Shown: piece after piece, positions 35,160-43,096 of the stretch
How the letters are laid out: each line of letters starts with the position of its first letter
Numbering within the stretch: position 1 is the first letter of the stretch
NCBI GenBank assembly: GCA_020161245.1
Contig: JAIUOK010000026.1
Coordinates: forward strand, 1 to 63,058
Length of the DNA stretch: 63,058 nucleotides
Direction: 5' to 3'
DNA from: Actinomycetota bacterium
GTDB taxonomy: Bacteria; Actinomycetota; Actinomycetes; S36-B12; CAIYMF01
The notes under the pieces: model-generated
Database searches by the model: none
The model's input: only the letters and a program-made list of their open reading frames with translations
Told to the model about the DNA's origin: nothing
Program-made: the position numbers and the translations under genes

Positions 35160-37301
35160 TCAGTCGCCGAGGGGCAGCAGCTCACTGTCGGACATCGCCT
35201 CGCGGTGGATGGCGCGGATGCCCTCGATCATCTCCGGCAGGTCGGCCGCGGCGACCGGGCGCGCGTAGAGGAACCCCTGCACTACGTCGCAGCCGATGTC
35301 GCGTAGGCGCCGCGCGGTCTCCGCGCACTCCACGCCCTCCGCCACCGCGGTCATGCGGAACTCGTGCGCGAGGTCGGTGACGACGCGCACCAGGATGTCG
35401 TTGCCGTTGTCCATGTCGACGATGAACGACCGGTCGATCTTGAGCGTGGCGATCGGCAGGTCGCGCAGCTGCGAGATCGAGGTGTTGCCGCTGCCGAAGT
35501 CGTCGAGCGCCACGGAGACGCCCATCGCCGAGATCCGGCGCAGCACGACAGCGGCCCGCTCGGGGTCGTGCATGATCGCCGACTCCGTGATCTCCACCTC
35601 GAGCATCGACGGCGGCACGTCGTAGGTCTCGAGAAGGCCCGCGAGCCGCTGCTCGAGATCGGGCTCGGTGAGGTTGTGCGCGGAGAGGTTCACCGCGACC
35701 TGGATGTCCCAGCCCTCCGCATGCCATTCCTGCAGCTGCTCGAGCACGAGCACGAGCACCTTGCGGGTCAGGTGGTGCACCAGGCCCGTCCGCTCGGCGA
35801 GCGGGATGAACTCAGATGGCGGCACGAGCCCCCGCTGCGGGTGGTTCCACCGCAGCAGCGCCTCGAGGCCCTGCACCTCGCCGCTGCGCAGCGCCACCTT
35901 GGGCTGGTAGGCGATGCTCAGCTGGTCGTCGGCGTCGAGCGCCTGGCGCAGGTCGCTGAGCATGACTAGGCGCGCGGTCGACGTCGAGTCGCCGTCGGCG
36001 TCGTACACCGACAGCCCGATCCGGCCGGCCTTCGCGACGTACATCGCGATGTCGGCGTGCTTGAGCAGGGTCTGGGCGTCGTCGGCGTGGTCGGGCAGCA
36101 CAGCGAGGCCGACCGACGTGTCCACGTGCAGGGTGAGGCCGTCGATCACGTACGGGTCGGTGAACTGCTCGAGCACCCTCTGGCCGAACAGGATGCCGTC
36201 GTCGACGCTGCGCACGGTGGTGAGCAGGATGGCGAACTCGTCGCCGCCGAGACGGGCGACCGTGTCGGTCGTGCGGACGATGCCCTGCAGGCGGCCCGCG
36301 ACCTGCTGCAGCAGCTGGTCGCCCCGGTCGTGCCCGAGGGTGTCGTTGATCTCCTTGAAGCGGTCGACATCGAGCATGAGCAGCCCGACCTGGACCCCGG
36401 TCTCCTGAGCCTGCGACAGCGCGACCTGCAGCCGCTGCTGGAGCAGGCGCCGGTTCGGCAGGCCCGTGAGCGGGTCGAGGAGGGCAAGCCGGGCGTTCTC
36501 CGACGCGCGGGCGCGCATCACCCGCGAGGCGCGGCGCACCGTGCGGAAGAGCAGCAGCCACACGGTGAGCAGCCCCAGCGCCACGATCGTCGCGAGGTTG
36601 CGCACCGACTCCGCCGCGCTCTCCTGGAGCAACGAGTAGTCGAGCTGCACCTCGGCGACCGCCAGCGGGCGTGACATGTCCGTCTCCCCGTAGAGAGGGA
36701 GGTAAACGTCCAGCACCGTGGACTGCTCGGAGAAGACCGGCGCTGCAGTCGCGGATGCGGCCGGGGCAGGGCTGCCGCTCGAGGCCCTCGAGGGCCGCGT
36801 TGACGGCGCAGCGCCCGAGCCTGCTGTGTCCGGCGTCGGCGATCCGGTGTCACCCTTGGGCGTGACAGACGCAAGGCCGGTCGGCAGGACGCTGGTCGGT
36901 GCGAACTGATCCACGACCTGAGCGCTGGTCTGTCGATCCAGCGCTGCGTCGAGCCTCGCGGGATCCGGGAAGGCAGTGGCGACGCCGCTCGTGTCGAAGA
37001 GCACCTTGCCGCTGCGGCCGAACAGACGGACCCGGTGCACGTCGTCGTTCTCGACCAGGTGGGCTTCGAGATCCGTCAGCTCCTGCTGGCTCAGGGACTC
37101 CTTCTGGAGGGAGCCGTCGGAGACCCAGCCCCGGGTCGCCGCGTCGACATACGTACGAGCCGTGACGGCCGCAGACTGCTCGGCGACATCGCGAAGCGCC
37201 GCACCCTGGTACAGCACCAGGGCTACGCCGAGCGCTGCCAGCGCCAGGAAGCTCACGAGCGCGAACGTCGTCGTCAACGTCACGCGGCGTCGCCTTCTCA
37301 T
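35160..37301 (-). CDS. membrane GGDEF-EAL protein (c-di-GMP turnover)
   Basis: 713 aa from ATG 37301, with AAGGAGG 8 nt upstream. An N-terminal helix (TTTFALVSFLALAALGVALV), an extracytoplasmic sensor of about 190 residues containing a Pro/Ala/Ser-rich linker, and a second helix (LATIVALGLLTVWLLLF). Then a GGDEF domain with LDPLTGLPNRRLLQQRL, LDVDRFKEINDTLGHDRGD and intact RLGGDEFAILL, and an EAL domain with LEALLRW, VNLSAHNLTEP, VEITESAI, DDFGSGNTS, LKIDRSFI and AEGVE. Both catalytic sites look complete. Last in a run of minus-strand genes after TasA-like, SipW and LamG genes, 59 bp downstream of LamG. It may link surface-protein state to c-di-GMP. Confidence 0.93.
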   Translation of the reverse strand: MRRRRRVTLTTTFALVSFLALAALGVALVLYQGAALRDVAEQSAAVTARTYVDAATRGWVSDGSLQKESLSQQELTDLEAHLVENDDVHRVRLFGRSGKVLFDTSGVATAFPDPARLDAALDRQTSAQVVDQFAPTSVLPTGLASVTPKGDTGSPTPDTAGSGAAPSTRPSRASSGSPAPAASATAAPVFSEQSTVLDVYLPLYGETDMSRPLAVAEVQLDYSLLQESAAESVRNLATIVALGLLTVWLLLFRTVRRASRVMRARASENARLALLDPLTGLPNRRLLQQRLQVALSQAQETGVQVGLLMLDVDRFKEINDTLGHDRGDQLLQQVAGRLQGIVRTTDTVARLGGDEFAILLTTVRSVDDGILFGQRVLEQFTDPYVIDGLTLHVDTSVGLAVLPDHADDAQTLLKHADIAMYVAKAGRIGLSVYDADGDSTSTARLVMLSDLRQALDADDQLSIAYQPKVALRSGEVQGLEALLRWNHPQRGLVPPSEFIPLAERTGLVHHLTRKVLVLVLEQLQEWHAEGWDIQVAVNLSAHNLTEPDLEQRLAGLLETYDVPPSMLEVEITESAIMHDPERAAVVLRRISAMGVSVALDDFGSGNTSISQLRDLPIATLKIDRSFIVDMDNGNDILVRVVTDLAHEFRMTAVAEGVECAETARRLRDIGCDVVQGFLYARPVAAADLPEMIEGIRAIHREAMSDSELLPLGD

Positions 37302-37360
37302 GGTCTTCCTCCTTCCCTCGCGGGCTGTCGTGGGCGGGCGGGCTGTCGTGTGGGCTCGGG

Positions 37361-38248
37361 TCACCAGTGGTTGGCGGCGAACAGCGCGGCCACCTGCGTC
37401 GCGTCGAGCGCCCGGCCCTCCCAGATCGCGACCTCGTCCTGCCGTGCGTTGGCCTGGTTGCGCGATCCCGTGATGAGCAGGTTCACCCCGGTCTCCCAGC
37501 CCGCCCGCCAGTAGCCGCTGTAGGTGGGCGGCGGTGCTACGAGCAGCGTGCTCGCGACAGCCGTCCCGTCGACGTACAGGCGAGCGCTGGTCGGCGAGAC
37601 GCTGGCGACGATCAGGTGCGGCACGTTGTCGGTGATCGCGGACGGCGCCGTCAGCAGCACGTTCCCCGTGCCGGTGCCGAGATGAAGCACAGGGCGGCCG
37701 CTCCGGTCGAGCAGCAGCGCCCGGTCGCGGGACCCGGACGCGCCGGAGGCCGCACTGCCGAAGCCGACCAGCCGACCGCCCGTGAGGGCGGTCGTGCGGA
37801 CCCACGTGGCGATCGTGAAGGTCGTCGGTGCTGTGCGCGGGGTGCCCGCAACGACGGCACCGGTAGCGCCGGCGCCACCCGTCGTGCGCATGGCGTACGT
37901 GGTGTCGCACATGACCATGCCCGCGTTCGCGGTGCCGAACGACAGTCCGGAGCCCGACGCCGTGCCCGTGTTCCCGTTGCCGCTCGCGTCCGCCACCGTC
38001 GGCTGGCCCGTGAGATTGCCGAAGCGCCACCACAGGGACGGGGTCCAGCCCGCAGAGGAGAGAAGGGCGGCGTACGACGTCCCACCGGCGCATGCAGCAG
38101 CCGTGCTGACCCGGGCGGACCCGGTCGCCTTCGAGGTGAAAGCAGCCGACGTCGCGCCTACCCCCGAGGCGAACACGCACAGGACGGCGAGGACAGGGAT
38201 GAGGAGAGCCCGCATCGCGCGGGCTCGGTCAGCGAGCGGCCGCTTCAT
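37361..38248 (-). CDS. exported LamG-domain (concanavalin-like) protein
   Basis: 295 aa from ATG 38248, which lies inside the SipW gene (20-bp overlap). The signal region MRALLIPVLAVLCVFASGVG then ATSAAFTSKATGSARVSTAA has the AxxAAFT pattern of proteins exported through SipW-type signal peptidase. A LamG/jelly-roll domain follows: WWRFGNLTGQPTVADASGNG, FTIATWVRTT, LIVASVSPTSARLYVDGTAV and DEVAIWEGRALDATQVAALF at the end. Likely a secreted carbohydrate- or matrix-binding protein. Two cysteines may form a disulfide. Confidence 0.85.
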   Translation of the reverse strand: MKRPLADRARAMRALLIPVLAVLCVFASGVGATSAAFTSKATGSARVSTAAACAGGTSYAALLSSAGWTPSLWWRFGNLTGQPTVADASGNGNTGTASGSGLSFGTANAGMVMCDTTYAMRTTGGAGATGAVVAGTPRTAPTTFTIATWVRTTALTGGRLVGFGSAASGASGSRDRALLLDRSGRPVLHLGTGTGNVLLTAPSAITDNVPHLIVASVSPTSARLYVDGTAVASTLLVAPPPTYSGYWRAGWETGVNLLITGSRNQANARQDEVAIWEGRALDATQVAALFAANHW

Positions 38249-39011
38249 GGCGGTCCCCGTCGGTCGTGCCCGCCCCGTCGTTGCTCCCGGGCCGATCGGA
38301 GGCGGTGGTGCCGCGGAGCCGTCGAGCGCGGTCCATCGCAGGCACCACGAGCAGGCGCGTGACATCGGATCGGCTGCGCAGCTCCGCCAGGACCAGAAGG
38401 ATCAGCGGCGGGGCGAAGAGCACCAGCCTGCCCATCGGCGAGTGCGCCCAGGACAGCGCGTAGCCCCAGCCTGAGAACGACGACAGCACGATGCCTCGCA
38501 CCGAGGCCGCAGGCGTGAGGTTGGGGTCTGCCGACTCGTTGGCGTCGCCCTTGGTGCGGATGTACGGCTCGAACACCGGCTCGTTGCCGATGATGATCGG
38601 CTGCCCCGTGGTGTCGTCCAGCTTCTTCAAGGACGTGAGACCCACGATGCGGTGCGTCACAAGCATGGTCGTGCCGACCGGCGCGAACGTGACGACCTGG
38701 CCGAGGCGGAGCTGCGAGGCATCGGTGACGGGTCGGATCACGACGGCATCGCCCGGCATGACGTCGGGCGCCATCGACCCGCTGGTGACGACGAGCAGCC
38801 GCTCGCCGCGCAGCTGGAACCACAGGGGCACCGCGTACGAGGCGAGGATGGCGGCGATGAACGCGCCGAGGACCGTCACGAAGAGCAGGCGCCGCAGCGG
38901 CCAGGAACCGCGCTGCGGCAGCAGCTCGCGCACGCTCCTGCGGCTGCGTGGCAGCCGGGGCGCCGCCACGGCGGTCAGTTCGGCGTAGCCCTGGTCGTGC
39001 AGGGTCGTCAT
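38229..39011 (-). CDS. SipW-type (ER-type) signal peptidase I
   Basis: 260 aa from ATG 39011; an in-frame GTG at 39020 sits right against the GGGAGGGG and is less well spaced. One N-terminal helix (LLFVTVLGAFIAAILASYAV), then VVTSGSMAPDVMPGDAVVI with the catalytic Ser, VTHRIVGLTSL with His in the place of Lys (the Ser-His type of SipW and eukaryotic SPC), and TKGDANESADPNLTPAASV. A second helix lies at the C-terminus (LVLFAPPLILLVLAEL). In Bacillus, SipW processes TasA and TapA. Here it lies between a TasA-like gene and a LamG gene, both with matching leaders, so these are its likely substrates. Confidence 0.92.
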   Translation of the reverse strand: MTTLHDQGYAELTAVAAPRLPRSRRSVRELLPQRGSWPLRRLLFVTVLGAFIAAILASYAVPLWFQLRGERLLVVTSGSMAPDVMPGDAVVIRPVTDASQLRLGQVVTFAPVGTTMLVTHRIVGLTSLKKLDDTTGQPIIIGNEPVFEPYIRTKGDANESADPNLTPAASVRGIVLSSFSGWGYALSWAHSPMGRLVLFAPPLILLVLAELRSRSDVTRLLVVPAMDRARRLRGTTASDRPGSNDGAGTTDGDRHEAAAR

Positions 39012-39090
39012 CGTGATCACCCCCTCCCCCTGAGAGGTGGACCGTCCCGGCTGCGGCCCGCCCCTCGCGGGCAGCAGCCAGGACGGACCG

Positions 39091-39735
39091 TCAGTTGTTC
39101 TTCGTCTGCTCGGCGTCGAACGAGAGCGTCACCTGGGCGTCCGCGGACGCGTAGGCCGACGTGGTGGCGAGCGGCAGCGTCACGGCGATGCAGATGTCGT
39201 CCGCGCTCGCGCCGGCCGGGATCTCCCGGTCGCCAGCCTGGTAGCCGTTGACGCTGCTGCCGACGAGAGGCGTTGCGGCGGCGGCAACCTGGATGTTGGA
39301 GACGAGCGGGGTGGCCGAGGCGGTTCCGGCCTTGGTGCAGGTGCCGGCCGCGTTGTTGTAGACCGCGTAGCGCAGCACCTGCGAGAGGTTCTTCGTCTCG
39401 CTGGTCGTCTGCGCGCTGATGGCGTAGCGCAGGTCCAGAGACCCGGCGTTGCTCACCGAGACGTGGCGGTAGACGGTGTCGCCCGGCGCCATGTTGGCGG
39501 CCGCGGCGAGCACAAGGTTCGCCTGACCACCGGCCTCGATGGCCACGTTGCCGCTGGCGTAGCTCGTCGCCGCGGTCGCGGTGTCCTCGAACAGCGCGGC
39601 GGTGGTGAGCTGGCCGAGGCCCACGAAGGCCAGGGCCACGATGCCCACGGTCGTGATCGAGCGTCGACGGCGGTCGCGGTCCTCCGGCGTGCGCGCCGGG
39701 AGCGCGTCGAGCTCGTCGAGCAGGTCGTCATCCAT
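39091..39735 (-). CDS. TasA/camelysin-like SipW-dependent exported protein
   Basis: 214 aa from ATG 39735. A charged cytoplasmic start (MDDDLLDELDALPARTPEDR), then a long signal helix and cleavage region, VGIVALAFVGLGQLTTAALF followed by EDTATAATSYASGNV. This matches the SipW-type leader of TasA/CalY proteins. The mature part is a beta-rich domain with AAANMAPGDTVYRHVSVSNAGSLDLRYAIS-type strands (broken here for length) and VTLPLATTSAYASADAQVTL. In Bacillus TasA forms biofilm fibres. Fibre formation here is inference. First gene of the minus-strand run, with a 268-bp divergent region upstream. Confidence 0.85.
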   Translation of the reverse strand: MDDDLLDELDALPARTPEDRDRRRRSITTVGIVALAFVGLGQLTTAALFEDTATAATSYASGNVAIEAGGQANLVLAAAANMAPGDTVYRHVSVSNAGSLDLRYAISAQTTSETKNLSQVLRYAVYNNAAGTCTKAGTASATPLVSNIQVAAAATPLVGSSVNGYQAGDREIPAGASADDICIAVTLPLATTSAYASADAQVTLSFDAEQTKNN

Positions 39736-40003
39736 GTCAGGAACCCCCCTGGGTGAGGCGCTGGCCCTCCCCCCATGGGACAGCCCGCAGTGGAGAGGTC
39801 GTCATCCGCGGCCAGGACTTGAGCCGCCGAGACACAGTCGGGACACAGCATCACAGCGCCGCAGTCACCCGGACGGCCCAGCCAGGCGCACGAGTGCGCT
39901 CGCTCAAGAGGTTGCCCTTGCCCGCCGATGCTGCGGAGGTACCCGGCGGGCGCCTGTGCGGCGAGCCTGTCCACACGTGCACGTGAGAGGGCGGACTGGG
40001 CCC

Positions 40004-41515
40004 ATGGCGACGGAGCGGGCGCGGTTCCAGCCAGCCGTGACGAGCCAGCTACCGCCTCCCGTCGCGCCCCCGATGGGCCGTGGCCTCAGTCTCCCCGCTC
40101 CCGTCAGCTCCGAGGGCGTCAGCACCGGTGTGACGCCGCCAGTCGGCGGCGCTGCCCCTGCCACCGGGCGTCTGCGGCCGACGTCCGCAGCGGGCGGACC
40201 GCACGCCCGTTCGACCCGGGTGGGCCGCGCGGTTCTCACAGCCGCGGCGGCGGGCCTGGTCATCGTGTCCACCATGGCGGTGGCCGGCGCTGTGCCCGTC
40301 TGGGGCACACCGGGCGGGCCGGCGACCGCCGCGGGAAGCATCGCCGCCATGTCCGGCGCCTACCTGTGCCTGATGCTGCTCCTGCTGGCGGCCCGGATCC
40401 CCTCGATCGAGCGCGAGGTCGGCCACCCGGCGCTCATCGCGGTGCACCGGCGCGTCGCGCCCTACGCGGTAGGTCTCGTCTGCGCGCACGTGCTGCTCAC
40501 GACGCTCGGCTACGCGCAGGCGGCAGAGACAGGATGGGGGGCGCAGCTCGCCGACCTCGTGCTCCACACCGGTTGGATGCTGCCGGCCTTCTCGGCCTTC
40601 GTGATGCTGGTCCTCTTGAGCGTGCTGTCCTACCGCCGGCTGCGGGACCGCCTGCGCTACGAGACCTGGTGGGTCGCCCACCTCTACCTGTACCTCGCCG
40701 TCGCTCTCGCATTCGGGCACCAGCTCGAGAACAGCTCCTTCCTCGATGACCAGCCGGCCTTCCGGGCGCTCTGGAGCGTGCTCTACGCCGGAGTGTTCGC
40801 CACCGTGGTCGTCTCCCGACTGGCGTTGCCGGGGTTTCGGTCCTTGTGGCACGACCTGCGCGTGGACGGCGTCGTGCGCGAGTCGGACGACGTCGTCTCG
40901 CTCTACATCTCGGGGAAGCACCTCGACCGATGGGGTGCAGAGGGCGGCCAGTTCTTCCAGTGGCGGTTCCTCGCGCGACGGTCATGGTGGCAGGCCCACC
41001 CCTACTCGCTGTCGGCAGCGCCGACCCCGAACCGGCTCCGCATCACTGTCAGGGAGGTGGGCGACCAGTCCGCGGCGGTGGCGGACTTGCGTCCCGGCAC
41101 CAGGATCTGGGCCGAGGGCCCCTACGGCATCTTCACCGCGGGACACCGGTCGGGCGACCGTGTGGTCGCTTTCGTCGCAGGCATCGGAATCACCCCGGTG
41201 CTGGCGATGCTCCACGAGCTGCCCCGGGGCGCTGAGGTCGACGTCGTGGTGCGGGCACGCTCGCTGTCGGCCGCCCCGCTGCTCGGCGAGCTGGAGCAGC
41301 TGGCCTCGGACCGCGGGTTCCGCGTGTGGCACCTCGAAGGCCCCCGTCGTCGTGCGCCGCTGCGCCTCGACGCCGTGCTCGCCATGGTCCCGGATCTGGC
41401 GCGCAGCGACGTGTACGTGTGCGGGCCCGAGGGCTTCACCGACCGGGTGCTCTCGATCGCCGAGCGCGCGGGCGTGCCCGCCTCCCGCATCCACCACGAG
41501 TCGTTCGCGGTCTGA
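40004..41515 (+). CDS. ferric-reductase-like membrane flavoprotein (haem + FAD/NAD(P)H)
   Basis: 503 aa from ATG 40004. The first 75 residues are Pro/Ala-rich and disordered. Six membrane helices follow, with paired haem-ligand histidines in AVHRRVAPYAVGLVCAHVLL and VAHLYLYLAVALAFGHQLE. The C-terminal half is an oxidoreductase module: FAD-binding HPYSLSAAP, NAD(P)-binding VAFVAGIGITPVLAML, and VYVCGPEGFTDRVL. It resembles NADPH-oxidase/ferric-reductase family proteins moving electrons from cytoplasmic NAD(P)H across the membrane. Two flavin genes follow at once (17-bp gap), implying an FMN-carrying electron acceptor outside. Confidence 0.88.
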   Translation: MATERARFQPAVTSQLPPPVAPPMGRGLSLPAPVSSEGVSTGVTPPVGGAAPATGRLRPTSAAGGPHARSTRVGRAVLTAAAAGLVIVSTMAVAGAVPVWGTPGGPATAAGSIAAMSGAYLCLMLLLLAARIPSIEREVGHPALIAVHRRVAPYAVGLVCAHVLLTTLGYAQAAETGWGAQLADLVLHTGWMLPAFSAFVMLVLLSVLSYRRLRDRLRYETWWVAHLYLYLAVALAFGHQLENSSFLDDQPAFRALWSVLYAGVFATVVVSRLALPGFRSLWHDLRVDGVVRESDDVVSLYISGKHLDRWGAEGGQFFQWRFLARRSWWQAHPYSLSAAPTPNRLRITVREVGDQSAAVADLRPGTRIWAEGPYGIFTAGHRSGDRVVAFVAGIGITPVLAMLHELPRGAEVDVVVRARSLSAAPLLGELEQLASDRGFRVWHLEGPRRRAPLRLDAVLAMVPDLARSDVYVCGPEGFTDRVLSIAERAGVPASRIHHESFAV

Positions 41516-41532
41516 GCGGGGAGGGAGGACGC

Positions 41533-42225
41533 ATGCGGCGCGCGGCACTGGTCGCGATCGGCACGGTGGCAGGACTGGCAGGCGTCCTGTCGTACTCGGA
41601 TGGGTCCGTGCCGGTCCCGATCGGCCTGGCGGCAAGCCTGCCCAGCACGGAGCCGAGCGACCCCACGTCCGTCACGGCGGCACCGAGCTCGACGCCATCG
41701 ATCGCATCGCGGCCCTCCACGGCCTCGCCCTCGCCGACACGCAGCCCTCTGAGGCGGTCCTCGTCGTCGGCGTCGCCGAGCTCCGTCCCGACCGCGGCCC
41801 CTGAGCCCTCTACCAAGCCCGCACGTACCCAGCGGCCGTCCGCCTCGGCCACGGCCCGCCCCGCCCCGTCCCCGAGCCCCACTCGGACGCGAACCCCGAA
41901 GCCCACTCCGACGCCGACCCCGTCCACCTCCTCCCCGCAGCCGGGCGGGGACGGCGAGTACCGCGGGACCGCCGTCGCGCACCGCTACGGAACCGTTCAG
42001 GTGGCCATCGCCGTTCAGAACGGCACCATCGTGTCCGCGTGGGCGGTGGTCTACCCGACCGGGTCCTCGACGCCGTACTCGCAGCTGGCCATCCCCAAGT
42101 TGTCGGCCGAGACGGTGGGAGCGACGTCCGCCAACGTCACGCGGGTGTCGGGCGCGACGCTGACCTCGAACGCGTGGAACACCTCGCTCGCCGCGGCCAT
42201 GACGAAGGCGGGTCTGCTGCCATGA
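41533..42225 (+). CDS. exported FMN-binding domain protein
   Basis: 230 aa from ATG 41533, preceded by GAGGGAGG. The signal or anchor helix is RRAALVAIGTVAGLAGVLSY. A long Ser/Thr/Pro linker (about 40-135) suits a cell-wall-spanning protein. The C-terminal FMN-bind domain, YRGTAVAHRYGTVQVAIAVQ to the end, has VTRVSGATLTSNAWN; the Thr of SGAT is the known site for covalent FMN attachment by ApbE. The apbE gene overlaps by 4 bp. It probably takes electrons from the ferric-reductase-like partner. The same reaction chemistry occurs in NqrC, RnfG and PplA-like proteins. Confidence 0.88.
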   Translation: MRRAALVAIGTVAGLAGVLSYSDGSVPVPIGLAASLPSTEPSDPTSVTAAPSSTPSIASRPSTASPSPTRSPLRRSSSSASPSSVPTAAPEPSTKPARTQRPSASATARPAPSPSPTRTRTPKPTPTPTPSTSSPQPGGDGEYRGTAVAHRYGTVQVAIAVQNGTIVSAWAVVYPTGSSTPYSQLAIPKLSAETVGATSANVTRVSGATLTSNAWNTSLAAAMTKAGLLP

Positions 42226-43034
42226 GCGTGGGATCGCGGCCGGGGCTCGGCACCGACGGACTGGTCTCCTACGCCGGCCCCGGCGACTGGCAGCAGCGCA
42301 TGCACGTCGAGCCGGTGTGGGGTACCCACGTCGTCCTCGACGTCCGTGCACCCGAGCTGCCTCCGGACGTCGACGACCTACTCGCCGAGGCGGTGAGCTT
42401 CCTCCATCAGGTCGACGCGTGGTTCTCCACGTACCGGGCGGACACCCCGATCACGATGTACCGCAACGGTCTGATCGAGCTCGAGCGCACCCCGTCGATC
42501 GTGCAGTCGGTGCTCGAGGCGTGCGCCGGCGCCAAGCAGCTCACCGACGGAGTCTTCGACCCGTGGGCGGTGCCGGGCGGTGTCGACCCCAGCGGCTACG
42601 TCAAGGGCTGGGCTGCGGGCGTCGCCGCCGACATGCTGCACGACGCCGGTATCCCCAACGTCTGCGTCGACGCGTCGGGCGACATCGCCGTCCACGGGCG
42701 GATGTCGGCAGACGAGGAGTGGGCGGTCGGCATCACCAACCCCTACGACACCCAGTCGGTCATCCGCGTGGTGCACCTGCCCGATGGCACCGCCATGGCG
42801 ACCAGCGGCCTCTACGAGCGCGGCGAGCACATCCGCGACACGTCGGGCGGCACGTCGGTGCACTACGACTCCGCGACCGTGGTCGGTCCGGATGCGGGGC
42901 TCGCCGACGCGCTGGCGACCGCATGCCTCGTCGAAGGACCGCGCTGCAACCGCTGGTTCGTCGGCCTCGACGAGTGGTCGGTGTACCTCGTCAAGGACGG
43001 TCGCGCGGAGTTCTTCGGGCCCGCCTTCCTCTGA
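42222..43034 (+). CDS. apbE: ApbE FAD:protein FMN transferase
   Basis: 270 aa; ATG 42222 overlaps the previous stop (ATGA). ApbE features are VDAWFSTYRADTPITMYRNG near residue 68, FDPWAVPGGVDPSGYVKGWAAG, VDASGDIAVHG, and ATSGLYERGEHIRD followed by GLADALATACLVEG. It transfers FMN from FAD to a Thr of the SGAT motif. The target is almost certainly the adjacent FMN-binding protein. No clear signal peptide is visible, so modification may occur before export; that is unusual but seen in some actinobacterial homologues. Confidence 0.92.
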   Translation: MSVGSRPGLGTDGLVSYAGPGDWQQRMHVEPVWGTHVVLDVRAPELPPDVDDLLAEAVSFLHQVDAWFSTYRADTPITMYRNGLIELERTPSIVQSVLEACAGAKQLTDGVFDPWAVPGGVDPSGYVKGWAAGVAADMLHDAGIPNVCVDASGDIAVHGRMSADEEWAVGITNPYDTQSVIRVVHLPDGTAMATSGLYERGEHIRDTSGGTSVHYDSATVVGPDAGLADALATACLVEGPRCNRWFVGLDEWSVYLVKDGRAEFFGPAFL

Positions 43035-43096
43035 GCGGCGCGCGCTGCGCGCGGTCCCCCGCGTTCCGATCGCCGCGCAGCGGGTAGGCACGCCTC

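Noticed and set aside
35160..38180. A 1006-codon frame that would extend the GGDEF-EAL gene over the LamG gene
   Set aside because: A perfect AAGGAGG site before ATG 37301 marks the true start, and the extension is the out-of-frame antisense-like reading of the well-supported LamG gene.
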